DNA of 64,000 nt, taken from NCBI RefSeq assembly GCF_028736115.1, contig NZ_CP117877.1, positions 4,030,001-4,094,000 on the forward strand. The letters are read 5' to 3'. Under the pieces are notes generated by a model, which searched no databases, was not told the DNA's origin, and was given only the letters and a program-made list of their open reading frames with translations. Source of the stretch: Mucilaginibacter sp. KACC 22063 (lineage in GTDB: Bacteria > Bacteroidota > Bacteroidia > Sphingobacteriales > Sphingobacteriaceae). Both the position numbers and the translations under genes were made by a program. Positions 51,852-60,982 of the stretch are shown here, piece after piece (position 1 is the first letter of the stretch; each line of letters starts with the position of its first letter).

Positions 51852-51859
51852 TATCTTTG
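51852..51859 (+). promoter_or_regulatory. Putative -7 promoter box of lpxK
   Basis: TATCTTTG matches TAnnTTTG exactly, 6 bases before the ATG at 51866. This suggests an almost leaderless transcript and supports that start over the upstream in-frame ATG at 51773. Confidence 0.5.
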
Positions 51860-51865
51860 TGGCAG

Positions 51866-52918
51866 ATGAAATACTTGCGCTGGCTGCTTTTACCCTTCTC
51901 GCTTTTATACGGCTTGGTTGTGCTGATACGCAACTGGTGTTATGATGTGGGCTGGTTTAAAAGCACCTCGTTCAACTTACCCGTAATTTCGGTTGGTAAC
52001 CTGGCAGTTGGTGGTGCAGGTAAATCACCCATGACGGAGTACCTGATCCGCCTGTTAAAACAGGATTATAAAGTGGCAACATTAAGCCGGGGATATGGCC
52101 GCGAAACCAAAGGCTTTTTAGTAGCAGATGCTACTACCACAGCACAGCAAGTTGGCGATGAACCTGCCCAGTTTAAACAGAAGTTTCCAGACATTACCGT
52201 GGCGGTATGTGAAGACAGGGTTGCAGGTATTGAAAAATTGAAAGCCGACCATAACCTGATATTGATGGATGATGCTTATCAGCATCGGGCGGTAAAACCG
52301 GGACTAAGCATTTTGCTGTTTGACTACAACAAGCTGAACAAAATAGATTTCCTATTGCCTGCGGGTAACATGCGCGAACCTATAAGCGGAAAGATGCGTG
52401 CCGATATCATGGTGGTAAGTAAATGCCCTGATAACTTATCAACTGATGAGCAGGAAAACATAGCTGCAAAATTAAACCCATACCCCTATCAGCACCTGCT
52501 TTTCACATCAATTAATTACCTGCCATTGGAGGTTTTTGGCCAGAGCGCAACGGTTAACAGCGACACACGCATATACTTGCTTACAGGTTTAGCGGGCACA
52601 CAACCGCTGGAGAAATATCTTAAAAGCATCAGTAAGGATATCATACATCATAAATATCCTGACCATCATCAATACACCTTAAAAAATATTACTAAACTTG
52701 CTGAGGCTTTTTCTGCCGATACAACAAAAAATAAAGCGATTGTTACAACAGAAAAAGATGCCGAACGTTTAAAACAACCTGCATTGTTTAGCATTTTACA
52801 AACTTTGCCGGTGCTGGTACTACCTATCAGCGTTAAATTTATCAACGGCGGCAGCAATTTTGATCAATTGATTACATCTTATGTTAGAGAATATACAACG
52901 CACAGCAGCGTACATTAA
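51866..52918 (+). CDS. lpxK: Tetraacyldisaccharide 4'-kinase
   Basis: Phosphorylates the lipid A disaccharide precursor at the 4' position, on the cytoplasmic side of the inner membrane. The 350 residues from 51866 begin with a membrane anchor (WLLLPFSLLYGLVVLI). They contain the P-loop-like VGNLAVGGAGKSPMTEYL, LSRGYGR, VGDEPAQFKQKF and LMDDAYQHRAVKPGLSILL, with VVTTEKDAERL near the end. The open frame begins 93 bases earlier, but the promoter box and family length favour 51866. The last 38 bases overlap the phosphorylase gene. Confidence 0.94.
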   Translation: MKYLRWLLLPFSLLYGLVVLIRNWCYDVGWFKSTSFNLPVISVGNLAVGGAGKSPMTEYLIRLLKQDYKVATLSRGYGRETKGFLVADATTTAQQVGDEPAQFKQKFPDITVAVCEDRVAGIEKLKADHNLILMDDAYQHRAVKPGLSILLFDYNKLNKIDFLLPAGNMREPISGKMRADIMVVSKCPDNLSTDEQENIAAKLNPYPYQHLLFTSINYLPLEVFGQSATVNSDTRIYLLTGLAGTQPLEKYLKSISKDIIHHKYPDHHQYTLKNITKLAEAFSADTTKNKAIVTTEKDAERLKQPALFSILQTLPVLVLPISVKFINGGSNFDQLITSYVREYTTHSSVH

Positions 52919-53699
52919 AAACCGCATTGGCGATTTTGAGCCTGAGGCAGGTATCATTTTGGGTACAGGCTTAGGCGGACTTGTTAAAGAAATTGAAGTA
53001 GAGAAACAACTGCTTTACGCAAACATCCCCGACTTTCCGATCTCAACGCTTGAGTTCCATTCGGGTAAATTAATATTTGGCATACTGGCCGGTAAAAAGG
53101 TAGTTGCCATGCAGGGCCGTTTGCATTATTATGAAGGCTATAGCATGGAACAGATCATTTTCCCGGTAAGGGTAATGCGCCAGCTGGGCATTAAAACCTT
53201 GTTTGTTTCAAATGCAAGCGGTGCTTTAAATCCGTCGTTTGCTAAAGGGGACCTGATGATCATTGAGGATCATATCAATTTACAGCCTAACCCACTGGTG
53301 GGCAGTAATGAAGATGAGCTTGGCCCACGTTTCCCGGACATGAGCGAGCCTTACAAACTGGGGTTGATAGAAAAAGCGCTTGATATTGCCGCAGCTAATA
53401 ATATTACCTGCCACCGGGGCGTTTATGTTGCCGTAACAGGCCCAAGCCTGGAAACCAGAGCAGAATACAAATATTTGCGCATTATTGGCGGCGATGCCGT
53501 TGGCATGAGTACCGTGCCAGAGGTTATTGCAGCCAACCACATGGGCCTACCTGTTTTTGCAATGTCTGTATTAACTGACGAAGGTTTCCCTGAAACGCTA
53601 AAACCTGTTGACATAGAAGATATTTTGGCAGTTGCCCAAGCGGCAGAACCCAAATTAACCCTGATACTTAAAGAATTGATTGCCGGCCTTAATGGGTAA
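52881..53699 (+). CDS. Purine-nucleoside phosphorylase (class I, trimeric type)
   Basis: Cleaves inosine and guanosine by phosphorolysis in purine salvage. The 272-residue protein shows ILGTGLGGLVKEIE, VVAMQGRLHYYEGYS, LFVSNASGALN, GVYVAVTGPSLETRAEYKYL and VGMSTVPEVIAANHMGLPVF, the signature set of class I PNPs. Its start lies 38 bases inside lpxK and its stop overlaps the porin start, so the three genes are tightly coupled. The link between lipid A, purine salvage and a porin has no clear metabolic logic. Confidence 0.95.
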   Translation: MLENIQRTAAYIKNRIGDFEPEAGIILGTGLGGLVKEIEVEKQLLYANIPDFPISTLEFHSGKLIFGILAGKKVVAMQGRLHYYEGYSMEQIIFPVRVMRQLGIKTLFVSNASGALNPSFAKGDLMIIEDHINLQPNPLVGSNEDELGPRFPDMSEPYKLGLIEKALDIAAANNITCHRGVYVAVTGPSLETRAEYKYLRIIGGDAVGMSTVPEVIAANHMGLPVFAMSVLTDEGFPETLKPVDIEDILAVAQAAEPKLTLILKELIAGLNG

Positions 53700-55773
53700 C
53701 AAGCTAAAATACTTTTTTACTTTTTTGATATGCCTTGCAGCTACCGCTGCAATGGCACAAAACCCTTATGCCAGCCCGGCGACGCGGGGATATAACACGC
53801 GCGATACAGTAAAGACGGCACCAAAGCTTACAGACGACCAGATGATTGACACGCTGCGCAAGCGTGAAGAGCATAAAAAGGACACGGTAGTTTTTTCATC
53901 AAAGTTTATAAAGGTTACTAAAGAAAGCCTGCTGAATGACAGTACACAGGTTTTCCCTATAGATACCACCACCAGGAACTTTGAAAACTACAACCCGCTA
54001 ACACAACCCCGCAGCCCGCGTATCAACTTAGGTAATACCGGCTTGGCACAGCACCCATTGCTTTTTGAGCCGACCAAATCCATTGGGTTTGATGTTGGCC
54101 AGCACACGCTTGACCTTTACCTTTTAAAGCCGGAAGATATACAATACTACCGTGCCAGGGTGGCCTATACCAACCTTACCTTATACACCGGGGGCAAAAC
54201 CGAGCAGATATTTAAAGCGGTGCATTCGCAAAATATAAACCCGAGGTTAAACGTCGGGTTTAACTTTAATACCATAGGCTCAAAAGGTACTTATAACCGG
54301 CAAAACGTAAGCGATGTTAATGCTGCGCTTTTTACATGGTACGAGTCCCGCAGCAAGCGTTATAATTTGCTTGGGAACCTGATTTTCAACACGCTTAAAG
54401 CACCTGAAAATGGTTCAATTACAGAGGATAATATTTTTGGTACTAATCAGTCTGGTTCTGTTTTAAATAATGCGTCTTATAATGTCAGGTTGCAGGGATC
54501 ATCAGATGCGCGTATCACCAAAGGGCTGTACCTAAAACAGTTTTACTACATAGGCCGGATAGACAGCCTTAAAAAAGGATCTGACTCATCAAAGGTATTA
54601 CCTACCAACCGTATTGCTTACACGTTTTATTACAACGTTGACCAGTACAAGTTTTTGCAGAACGACGTAGACAATTACCGCGTGTTCCCCGACTGGTATT
54701 TCAGTTCCACAAACTCGCGCGACTCGTTAGCGGTTAGTCATTTACAAAACGACTTTAACTATACATTTTATCTCCGGGCAAAATCAAATACTGTTGTTAA
54801 AAATGAGTTAAAGGTTGACCTGGGCCTAACCCAGGACCTGTATAGTTATAGTATGAATGTGCTTGATTCTGTGATTAACAACCTTAACCAGAAAGTTCCG
54901 CTACGGATAAATAAAGACAAAAACAGCTTTCAGAATATTACACTTAAGGCGCGTTTAGGCTATCGTTTCAGTGATAAGATCGGCCTTGAAACCAATTTTC
55001 AGCAAATAGTGCAGGGTTATAATTTTGGCGATTATCTGTATGATGCCAAACTGAATCTATCGGGCAACAGCGCTACAGGCAAGTTATTTTTAGAAGCATA
55101 TACTCAAAGTAATCGGGCTCCGCTGATTTATACCAATTGGATATCCAACCACTTTATATTTACAGGTAACGATTTCAGTAAGCAGCGCACCACCAGCCTG
55201 GCGTTTAATTACATCAACGAAAAACTGCGTTTTGATGTAAAAGCAGAGTATTTCCTGCTGAATAATTACCTGTACTTTGCGGCACAGCCAAACGGCATAG
55301 ATGCGCACCCTATACAGGCTGGTGCGCCTATCAGTTTACTAAAAATAAGCGTTGGCAAGAACCTTACTTTAGGCCACTGGCACTTCGACAACTTTGCTGT
55401 ATATCAGAAAACAGACAACCAGGATGTTTTGCGTACCCCCGACTTCTACATTTACAGCAGCTTGCACTATGCCAAGTTATTTTTCACGGTGCTTAACTCT
55501 GACCTGGGCATAAACGTACGTTACAATACGCGTTATACCGCCCCGTCTTATGCGGTTGGCCTTGGCCAGTTTTACAACGGTGCTGATGTGAGATTTACAT
55601 CCTACCCTGTTGCAACCTTATTTGCCAAAGCAACGCTGTATAAAACTAATCTGTTTGTATTGTATGATTATGTAAACCAGGGCTTATTCAGCAATGGATA
55701 TTACACCGTAAACCGCTACCCTATGCCTAACGCTGGTTTACGTTTTGGCGTGTCATGGACGTTCTACAATTGA
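53692..55773 (+). CDS. Putative outer-membrane porin (Porin_10-like)
   Basis: About 693 residues from the ATG at 53692, which overlaps the phosphorylase stop. The signal peptide is KYFFTFLICLAATAAMAQ. The mature part starts with a disordered charged region and then a long series of beta strands (LYTGGKTEQIFKAVHSQNIN, RLNVGFNFNTIGSKGTYNRQ, AGLRFGVSWTFYN). The final aromatic residue (Phe-Tyr-Asn end) is usual for outer-membrane barrels. The pattern matches the Porin_10 family of Bacteroidota, often annotated as putative porin. Substrate unknown. Confidence 0.88.
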   Translation: MGNKLKYFFTFLICLAATAAMAQNPYASPATRGYNTRDTVKTAPKLTDDQMIDTLRKREEHKKDTVVFSSKFIKVTKESLLNDSTQVFPIDTTTRNFENYNPLTQPRSPRINLGNTGLAQHPLLFEPTKSIGFDVGQHTLDLYLLKPEDIQYYRARVAYTNLTLYTGGKTEQIFKAVHSQNINPRLNVGFNFNTIGSKGTYNRQNVSDVNAALFTWYESRSKRYNLLGNLIFNTLKAPENGSITEDNIFGTNQSGSVLNNASYNVRLQGSSDARITKGLYLKQFYYIGRIDSLKKGSDSSKVLPTNRIAYTFYYNVDQYKFLQNDVDNYRVFPDWYFSSTNSRDSLAVSHLQNDFNYTFYLRAKSNTVVKNELKVDLGLTQDLYSYSMNVLDSVINNLNQKVPLRINKDKNSFQNITLKARLGYRFSDKIGLETNFQQIVQGYNFGDYLYDAKLNLSGNSATGKLFLEAYTQSNRAPLIYTNWISNHFIFTGNDFSKQRTTSLAFNYINEKLRFDVKAEYFLLNNYLYFAAQPNGIDAHPIQAGAPISLLKISVGKNLTLGHWHFDNFAVYQKTDNQDVLRTPDFYIYSSLHYAKLFFTVLNSDLGINVRYNTRYTAPSYAVGLGQFYNGADVRFTSYPVATLFAKATLYKTNLFVLYDYVNQGLFSNGYYTVNRYPMPNAGLRFGVSWTFYN

Positions 55774-56046
55774 TATTAGTTCCGGGTGTCTGGGTTACGA
55801 GTTGTGAGGTACGGGTAATTTAGTTGCGAGTTAGTTTTGATTCTGGGTTTTCTGTTTCTGGATTGTCAGATAATTGTATAGCTAATTAATCACACGCAAC
55901 ACGTTCCCAATTTCACGCAAACTAACTAACCCGAACCTGGTAACTGAAAAACCGCAACTTTTAAACACACCTCACACACCCGGAACTCCGACACAGAAAC
56001 ACCATAGAAACCCGCAACTGGTAACACAGAAACTCGCACCTCAAAT
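55774..56046. repeat. Strand-biased gene-free region (GT-rich then AC-rich)
   Basis: A 273-base gap with no gene. The left part is rich in G and T (GGGTGTCTGGGTTACGAGTT, TTAGTTGCGAGTTAG), while the right part is rich in A and C (CACACCTCACACACCCGG, ACCCGCAACTGGTAACAC). The two halves are partly complementary and could fold into a long imperfect hairpin between the convergent porin and GATase-like genes. A similar GT-rich stretch occurs at 29476-29530. Confidence 0.5.
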
Positions 56047-57309
56047 TTACGTCTTCTGCTTCTTTTTCTTGGCAGCGGGAAACAGTACATTATTTAAGAT
56101 CAACCGATATCCTGGCGAATTAGGGTGTAGTTTTAGATCTGTGGGCGGGTCGCCAACGGCGTGCTGATAATCTTCCGGGTCGTGGCCGCCGTAAAATGTC
56201 CACTGACCTTTGCCATACTCGCCATGTATGTATCTTGCCTCATTAGCCGTTTTCATTTCACCCATTACGGTAACATCAGGCTTCAACATATTCTTATTAA
56301 AAGCAGTGGTTAATCCCATAAAGCCTTTGATAACACGGTCATGATCCTGGGTAAGCATACTTGGTACCACATCCCACTTAGCAGAAAAATCAAATAGGGT
56401 AAAAAAGTCATTCGTACGGTCTACCTGGCGGGTGGTCGTCACATCAATATTGCTGAACGAGTGCGAATTCGGATTCATGTCCAACCTGAAGTTTTTGAAT
56501 GCAAAAGTCTGACTAAAACCTAATTTGCTTTGCGCTTGCGGATCGGCAGGGTCGCCGTCGAACATGCTTTCGCAAATATCCGTACCCGATGCAGCCAGCG
56601 CAATATCAAACGTATCTGTTCCCGAACACATGGCAAACAGGAAACCACCGTTAGCACAAAAATCACGGATGTGCTGGGCAACTGCCAGTTTCATTTGCGA
56701 TACTTTCTTAAAGCCAAGCTTATGTGCCAATGCCTCCTGCGATTTTACATCGTCAATGTACCAAGGGGCATATTTGTAAGCACCGTAAAACTTACTGAAC
56801 TGCCCGGTAAAGTCTTCGTGGTGCAGGTGCAGCCAGTCGTATTTAGACAGATCCCCGGTTATCACTTCTTCATCATACAGAACATCATAAGGTATCTCGG
56901 CATATTTAAGCACCAAAGTAACGGCATCGTCCCATGGCAACTTATTTTTAGGCGAATACACCGCCATGTGCGGTGCCTTTTCCAATTTTACCACATCCAT
57001 ATTTACCGATGGGTCGCTGATCTCTGCCAGTATGGCATTTGCCTTGGCATCAGCCAATACTTCGTAACTAACGCCGCGTATCTTGCACTCTTGTTCAGTA
57101 TTGTTACTATAAGGCAGCATAAAACTTCCGCCGCGGTAATTAAGCAACCAGTTTATACTTTGCCCATTTTTTAAAACCCAGTAAGCAATACCATAAGATT
57201 TCAGATGATCTTTTTGCGCTTCATCCATAGGGATCAAAATAGATGCGGCACGCAGCAATGATGGCAAAGAAAATAACAGAATGAATAACGTAAGCTTTAA
57301 ATACTTCAC
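56047..57309 (-). CDS. Exported GATase1-like protein (often labelled asparagine synthetase B)
   Basis: A 420-residue protein with a signal peptide (YLKLTLFILLFSLPSLLRA). Homologues in Bacteroidota are commonly annotated asparagine synthetase B, but the N-terminal Cys of a glutamine-dependent AsnB and the synthetase PP-loop are not visible. Instead there is a class I GATase-like segment GGFLFAMCSGTDTFDIALAA and a C-terminal YIHGEYGKGQWTFYGGHDPE, more like a ThuA/GATase-like fold. Export also argues against asparagine synthesis. The real function is unknown. The tail is Lys-rich. Confidence 0.7.
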   Translation of the reverse strand: MKYLKLTLFILLFSLPSLLRAASILIPMDEAQKDHLKSYGIAYWVLKNGQSINWLLNYRGGSFMLPYSNNTEQECKIRGVSYEVLADAKANAILAEISDPSVNMDVVKLEKAPHMAVYSPKNKLPWDDAVTLVLKYAEIPYDVLYDEEVITGDLSKYDWLHLHHEDFTGQFSKFYGAYKYAPWYIDDVKSQEALAHKLGFKKVSQMKLAVAQHIRDFCANGGFLFAMCSGTDTFDIALAASGTDICESMFDGDPADPQAQSKLGFSQTFAFKNFRLDMNPNSHSFSNIDVTTTRQVDRTNDFFTLFDFSAKWDVVPSMLTQDHDRVIKGFMGLTTAFNKNMLKPDVTVMGEMKTANEARYIHGEYGKGQWTFYGGHDPEDYQHAVGDPPTDLKLHPNSPGYRLILNNVLFPAAKKKKQKT

Positions 57310-57454
57310 TTATTAAGCGGTTTGTTCAAATGTAACGAATAAAAAGAAATGCTATTGCTTACTATCAGACATGTAAACGGTTACAAAAACGAGGGCACAT
57401 TCCACCATCTGCATATTTGCAAACCTGCACTTAAATATTGTGCTTACAATTATG

Positions 57455-57462
57455 TAAATTTG
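57455..57462 (+). promoter_or_regulatory. Putative -7 promoter box of the cyclophilin gene
   Basis: TAAATTTG matches TAnnTTTG, 24 bases before the ATG at 57487. It lies inside the longer open frame and so supports the downstream start codon. Confidence 0.45.
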
Positions 57463-57486
57463 CCATCCCTTAAAAGAAAGTTAAAG

Positions 57487-57924
57487 ATGAGCAAAGCAAT
57501 AATCAAAACTGAAAAAGGCGACATGACCGTTCAGTTCTACGATCAGGATGCACCAAATACTGTAGCCAACTTTTTAGAATTGGCAAAATCTGGTTTTTAC
57601 GACGGCGTTACTTTTCACCGCGTAATCCCTAACTTCGTTGTACAAGGCGGCGACCCAACCGGTACCGGTGCTGGTGGTTCAGGCAAACGCATTAAATGTG
57701 AGCTTACCGGCGGTAACCAATACCATGACCGTGGCGTACTTTCAATGGCACACGCTGGCCGCGATACTGGCAGCTCTCAGTTTTTTATCTGCCATAGCCG
57801 CGATAATACTGCTCACTTAGACCGTCACCACACTTGTTTTGGTAAAGTGGTTGAAAACGTTGACGTGGTTGACCAGATCCGCCAGGGTGATAAAATCACC
57901 GGTATAGAAGTAATTGAAGAATAA
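57487..57924 (+). CDS. Cyclophilin-type peptidyl-prolyl cis-trans isomerase
   Basis: A 145-residue cytoplasmic cyclophilin that speeds up proline isomerisation during folding. The ATG at 57487 gives the usual N-terminus (SKAIIKTEKGDMTVQFYDQD). The frame extends 46 codons upstream, but that part resembles no cyclophilin and contains a promoter box. Core motifs are GVTFHRVIPNFVVQGGDPTG with catalytic Arg and Phe, SMAHAGRDTGSSQFFI and HLDRHHTCFGKVVENV. DUF5606 follows after 68 bases in the same direction. Confidence 0.95.
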   Translation: MSKAIIKTEKGDMTVQFYDQDAPNTVANFLELAKSGFYDGVTFHRVIPNFVVQGGDPTGTGAGGSGKRIKCELTGGNQYHDRGVLSMAHAGRDTGSSQFFICHSRDNTAHLDRHHTCFGKVVENVDVVDQIRQGDKITGIEVIEE

Positions 57925-57992
57925 TAAGGTTATTGATGTAATCGGCGGTAATTGAATCGGCAACTACATCATAAAACTGATAACTAAATCAT

Positions 57993-58415
57993 ATGAACTT
58001 ACACGGAATTGTAGCTGTATCAGGCAGGCCCGGCTTATGGAAAGCGTTAGCTCAAAATAAAACCGGTTTTATTTTGGAAAGCCTTGACGCGCAAAAAACA
58101 AAGCTGGTAGTTAACGTAGCAACTGCTAAACTTGCTGCCTTAGACGAGATCACCATTTTTGGTACTGAAGACGATATTAAACTGACAGACGTATTTGAAG
58201 CGATGAAATCGGCTTCAGCTGCGCCAGACATTAAAGCTGATGGTAAAAAACTACGCGAATACTTCAGAGAAGTAGCGCCCGACCATGATGAAGAACGCGT
58301 TTACAGCTCAGACATTAAAAAGGTAATTACCTGGTTCAATATCTTAAAAGACAAACCCGAATTTAACGAGGCAGCGCCAGCAGCCGAAGCACCTGCAACA
58401 GAAGCCGGTGAGTAA
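57993..58415 (+). CDS. DUF5606 domain protein
   Basis: A 140-residue cytoplasmic protein. The N-terminal ~50 residues form an Sm/KOW-like beta fold (GIVAVSGRPGLWKALAQNKT, GFILESLDAQKTKLVV) and residues ~75-120 form helices (LREYFREVAPDHDEERVYSS, IKKVITWFNILKDKPEF). An Ala/Glu-rich tail follows. This is DUF5606, restricted to Bacteroidota and of unknown function. It sits next to a cyclophilin gene and ends in a strong two-way terminator. Confidence 0.88.
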   Translation: MNLHGIVAVSGRPGLWKALAQNKTGFILESLDAQKTKLVVNVATAKLAALDEITIFGTEDDIKLTDVFEAMKSASAAPDIKADGKKLREYFREVAPDHDEERVYSSDIKKVITWFNILKDKPEFNEAAPAAEAPATEAGE

Positions 58416-58420
58416 AGCAC

Positions 58421-58454
58421 AAAAAAGGGTTGACTGATCAGTCAACCCTTTTTT
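58421..58454. terminator. Bidirectional terminator between DUF5606 and the CDF transporter
   Basis: A perfect 34-base palindrome: AAAAAAGGGTTGACTGA followed by its complement. It serves two convergent genes with A/T tracts on both sides. The stop codon of the transporter overlaps its right edge. Confidence 0.9.
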
Positions 58455-59379
58455 ATTTGCAGATCACTTGTTTACAATCTTCCGTGGAAAGTTCAGGCTC
58501 AAAGGTACAGTGGGTAATTTCCATATGTTCCAGCCGGTGTCGAAGGTCATGCTTTATGGCATCAAACTTAGGCATATCATCGGGGCTGATTACCAAATGC
58601 GCTGTAAGTGCATTTTCGGTAGTGCTTAAAGCCCATACATGGATATGATGTACATCCACAATCCCTTTTGCTTTTAAAAGCTCCTGTTTGATCTTATCAA
58701 GATCGATATCAACAGGTACGCCATCCATTTCCAAGCGAATGCTATGTGTAAGCAGGCTCCATGTACCCGCTATAATTACCACTACTATAATTAAGCTTAC
58801 GATACTGTCTATCACATACCAGTGGGTAAAGTAGATAATAACGCCGGAGATCACTACACCTAAAGATACCAGCGCATCAACAGCCATGTGCATATAGGCA
58901 CCTTTAATATTCAGGTCTTTATCCTTGTCTTTCACAAACAGGTAAGCGGTAAAGGCATTGATACCGATACCAACCAGGGCCACCCATGCAATGGTACCAC
59001 CTTCAAGCGGATGTGGGTGCATAAACCTTATAATGGCCTCGTAAGCAATAATGGCAATTGCCGCCAATAATATAACCGCGTTAAGCAACGATACGATAAT
59101 GGTAGACCGTTTATAGCCGTATGTATAGCGCTGGTTCGAGCTAACCTTAGTCAGTTTAAATGCAAGCAGTGCAAGGGCAAGGCTGGCAACGTCGCTCAGG
59201 TTGTGGCCCGCATCGGTAAGCAGGGAAAGCGATCCTTGCAAAAAGCCTACCGCAGCCTCAATAACTACGAAGGCCGAGTTTAAAATAATTCCCCAAATAA
59301 AAGCTTTATTAATATGGTCAAGCTTGGGGGCATGGTCATGGTGATGATGCCCATGGTGATGCGCGTGATCGTGTCCCAT
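58453..59379 (-). CDS. Cation diffusion facilitator (Zn2+/Cd2+/Co2+ type) efflux transporter
   Basis: A 308-residue inner-membrane antiporter exporting divalent metals. It begins with a His/Asp-rich metal-binding tail (GHDHAHHHGHHHHDHAP). Six helices follow, with the HxxxD metal sites in LLTDAGHNLSDVASL and YMHMAVDALVSLGVV. The C-terminal cytoplasmic domain is ferredoxin-like (IVDVHHIHVWALSTTENALTAH). This is the CzcD/ZitB-like group, and the exact metal is not determined. No regulator is nearby. Confidence 0.94.
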   Translation of the reverse strand: MGHDHAHHHGHHHHDHAPKLDHINKAFIWGIILNSAFVVIEAAVGFLQGSLSLLTDAGHNLSDVASLALALLAFKLTKVSSNQRYTYGYKRSTIIVSLLNAVILLAAIAIIAYEAIIRFMHPHPLEGGTIAWVALVGIGINAFTAYLFVKDKDKDLNIKGAYMHMAVDALVSLGVVISGVIIYFTHWYVIDSIVSLIIVVVIIAGTWSLLTHSIRLEMDGVPVDIDLDKIKQELLKAKGIVDVHHIHVWALSTTENALTAHLVISPDDMPKFDAIKHDLRHRLEHMEITHCTFEPELSTEDCKQVICK

Positions 59380-59420
59380 GGCGCAAAACTACTTATTATA
59401 TCGCAAAGGAATACTTAAAA

Positions 59421-60359
59421 CTATATGAAATGCCTCAGAAACAGCGCATAAATAATTAACAACATAAGTGCGTATTTCACGGCATAATATAAGCGTTCGT
59501 TATAGGCTTTCAGCCTTTTACCTACCAGCCTTATCGAATATATATATTTAAATATCTTGTTAAGGTTACCGGTTTTATCGTTTCCCATATTTGGCGAAGC
59601 TGCCGACGCCATGATAAACCAGCCGAAAAATTTGTTCCAGCCGCGGCCTATAAAGGTTTTTACCGGGCGCTCGATATCGCAGAACAAGATCAACCTGTCT
59701 TTATCGGTTTTATTCTCCGCATAATGGATGTAGGTTTCGTCAAAAAGCACATCTTCGCCGTCTTTCCAGGCATAACTTTGCCCATCCACTACAATGTGGC
59801 AATCGGCAGAGTTAGGTGTTATCAAACCCAGATGATAACGTAATGAACCCGCATACGGATCGCGGTGGGGCATTAGCTGGCTGCCTGCAGGTAATACGGC
59901 AAACATGGCCGCTTTTATGGTAGGTGTGTCCTTTAAAAACTGAACGGTTTGCGGGCAGTATTTTATAGCTGAAGGATGAAAATCGCCATACCATTTTAAA
60001 TAAAAACGTTTCCATCCACGGCGAAAGAAGGAGTTAAATCCAACGTCGTTGTATTTGTCCGAACCTTTGATCAGTTCTTCCTGCTCAAGTAATATGGCTT
60101 CATCCCTTATGGTCTCCCAGTGTTGTTTTAACTGGTCCAACTGCGGGAAGTATGATGAGTTGATATAGGGCTTATTCTCCACGCCGGACAAAGCATACAT
60201 CGGCACATTAATAGGCGCCATAAAGGTAGAATGATCTGTTAGCTGCCTGAAGAATTTGTAACGTACTTTACCGCGGTAGTGTACAATTATGGTCGCAGCA
60301 ATAAGGCTAAAGAGGATGATGAACTTAACGGATAAAAGTTCATGTACAAAAGCGTGCAT
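59421..60359 (-). CDS. Aspartyl/asparaginyl beta-hydroxylase-like membrane protein
   Basis: About 312 residues from the ATG at 60359 (MHAFVHELLSVKFIILFSLI), with an N-terminal membrane helix. The central domain is of the Asp/Asn beta-hydroxylase type: LMPHRDPYAGSLRYHLGLIT with iron-binding His, HIVVDGQSYAWKDGEDVLFD and YIHYAENKTDKDRLILFCDI with the distal His and the 2-oxoglutarate Arg. The C-terminus has a second hydrophobic segment (YALMLLIIYALFL). Related bacterial enzymes hydroxylate lipid A acyl chains (LpxO); that role is possible but unproven. Confidence 0.88.
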   Translation of the reverse strand: MHAFVHELLSVKFIILFSLIAATIIVHYRGKVRYKFFRQLTDHSTFMAPINVPMYALSGVENKPYINSSYFPQLDQLKQHWETIRDEAILLEQEELIKGSDKYNDVGFNSFFRRGWKRFYLKWYGDFHPSAIKYCPQTVQFLKDTPTIKAAMFAVLPAGSQLMPHRDPYAGSLRYHLGLITPNSADCHIVVDGQSYAWKDGEDVLFDETYIHYAENKTDKDRLILFCDIERPVKTFIGRGWNKFFGWFIMASAASPNMGNDKTGNLNKIFKYIYSIRLVGKRLKAYNERLYYAVKYALMLLIIYALFLRHFI

Positions 60360-60453
60360 AGGCGAAAAGTTGATGTTAATCAAATTTATTTAACGCCTGT
60401 AGCTGCTACAATACTGTCAATAATAATGAACCTCTTTTTTACGTAATAATTAC

Positions 60454-60927
60454 TTATTGGTGGTGATATGGCTCGCCTTTGATAATAGTACATGCCCGGT
60501 ATAATTGTTCGATGAAAAACAGGCGTACCATTTGGTGCGAAAAAGTCATTCTCGAAAGTGAGACCTTATCATTTGCCCGCTGGTATACGCTTTGATCAAA
60601 CCCATAAGGCCCACCCACTACAAACACCATGTGCTGTACCGAGGTAACTGCTTTTTTATCGATATAGTTAGCAAACTGCTGCGAGGTAAATTCGCTTCCC
60701 TGCTCGTCCAGCAATACCAGGTAATCCGTTGCAGCAACTTTTTTTAATATCATTTCAGCTTCGCGGTTTTTCTGTTGATCAGCAGTAAGCGCTTTGGTAT
60801 TTTTCAGTTCGGGCAGGTCAACAATTTCTACCTTCAGATAATGCTTTAAACGCTTCAAATACTTATCAATGCCTTCGCGGATATAAGCATCTTCAGTTTT
60901 ACCAACAGTAAGCAGGGTTACTTTCAT
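60454..60927 (-). CDS. rlmH: 23S rRNA (pseudouridine1915-N3)-methyltransferase RlmH
   Basis: A SPOUT-family methyltransferase of 157 residues that methylates pseudouridine 1915 in helix 69 of 23S rRNA. The ATG at 60927 gives MKVTLLTVGKTEDAYIREGI; the longer frame adds 36 residues unlike the family. The SPOUT knot is seen in VVGGPYGFDQSVYQRANDKV, LSRMTFSHQMVRLFFIEQLY and the terminal GEPYHHQ. The start is divergent from the MutS-like gene 56 bases away, so the promoters share the same short region. Confidence 0.96.
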   Translation of the reverse strand: MKVTLLTVGKTEDAYIREGIDKYLKRLKHYLKVEIVDLPELKNTKALTADQQKNREAEMILKKVAATDYLVLLDEQGSEFTSQQFANYIDKKAVTSVQHMVFVVGGPYGFDQSVYQRANDKVSLSRMTFSHQMVRLFFIEQLYRACTIIKGEPYHHQ

Positions 60928-60982
60928 AGTACAAAGTAAATGCAATCTGTCCACTCTGCAGCAAATTACCTTTATTTGTGTT

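Noticed and set aside
56530..57174. 214-codon forward frame opposite the exported GATase-like gene
   Set aside because: It is the complement of a well-supported gene with signal peptide and domain structure. The composition is not protein-like and no motif is present.
57349..57486. N-terminal extension of the cyclophilin (46 extra codons)
   Set aside because: The extension resembles no cyclophilin or signal peptide, and a good -7 promoter box lies within it at 57455-57462.
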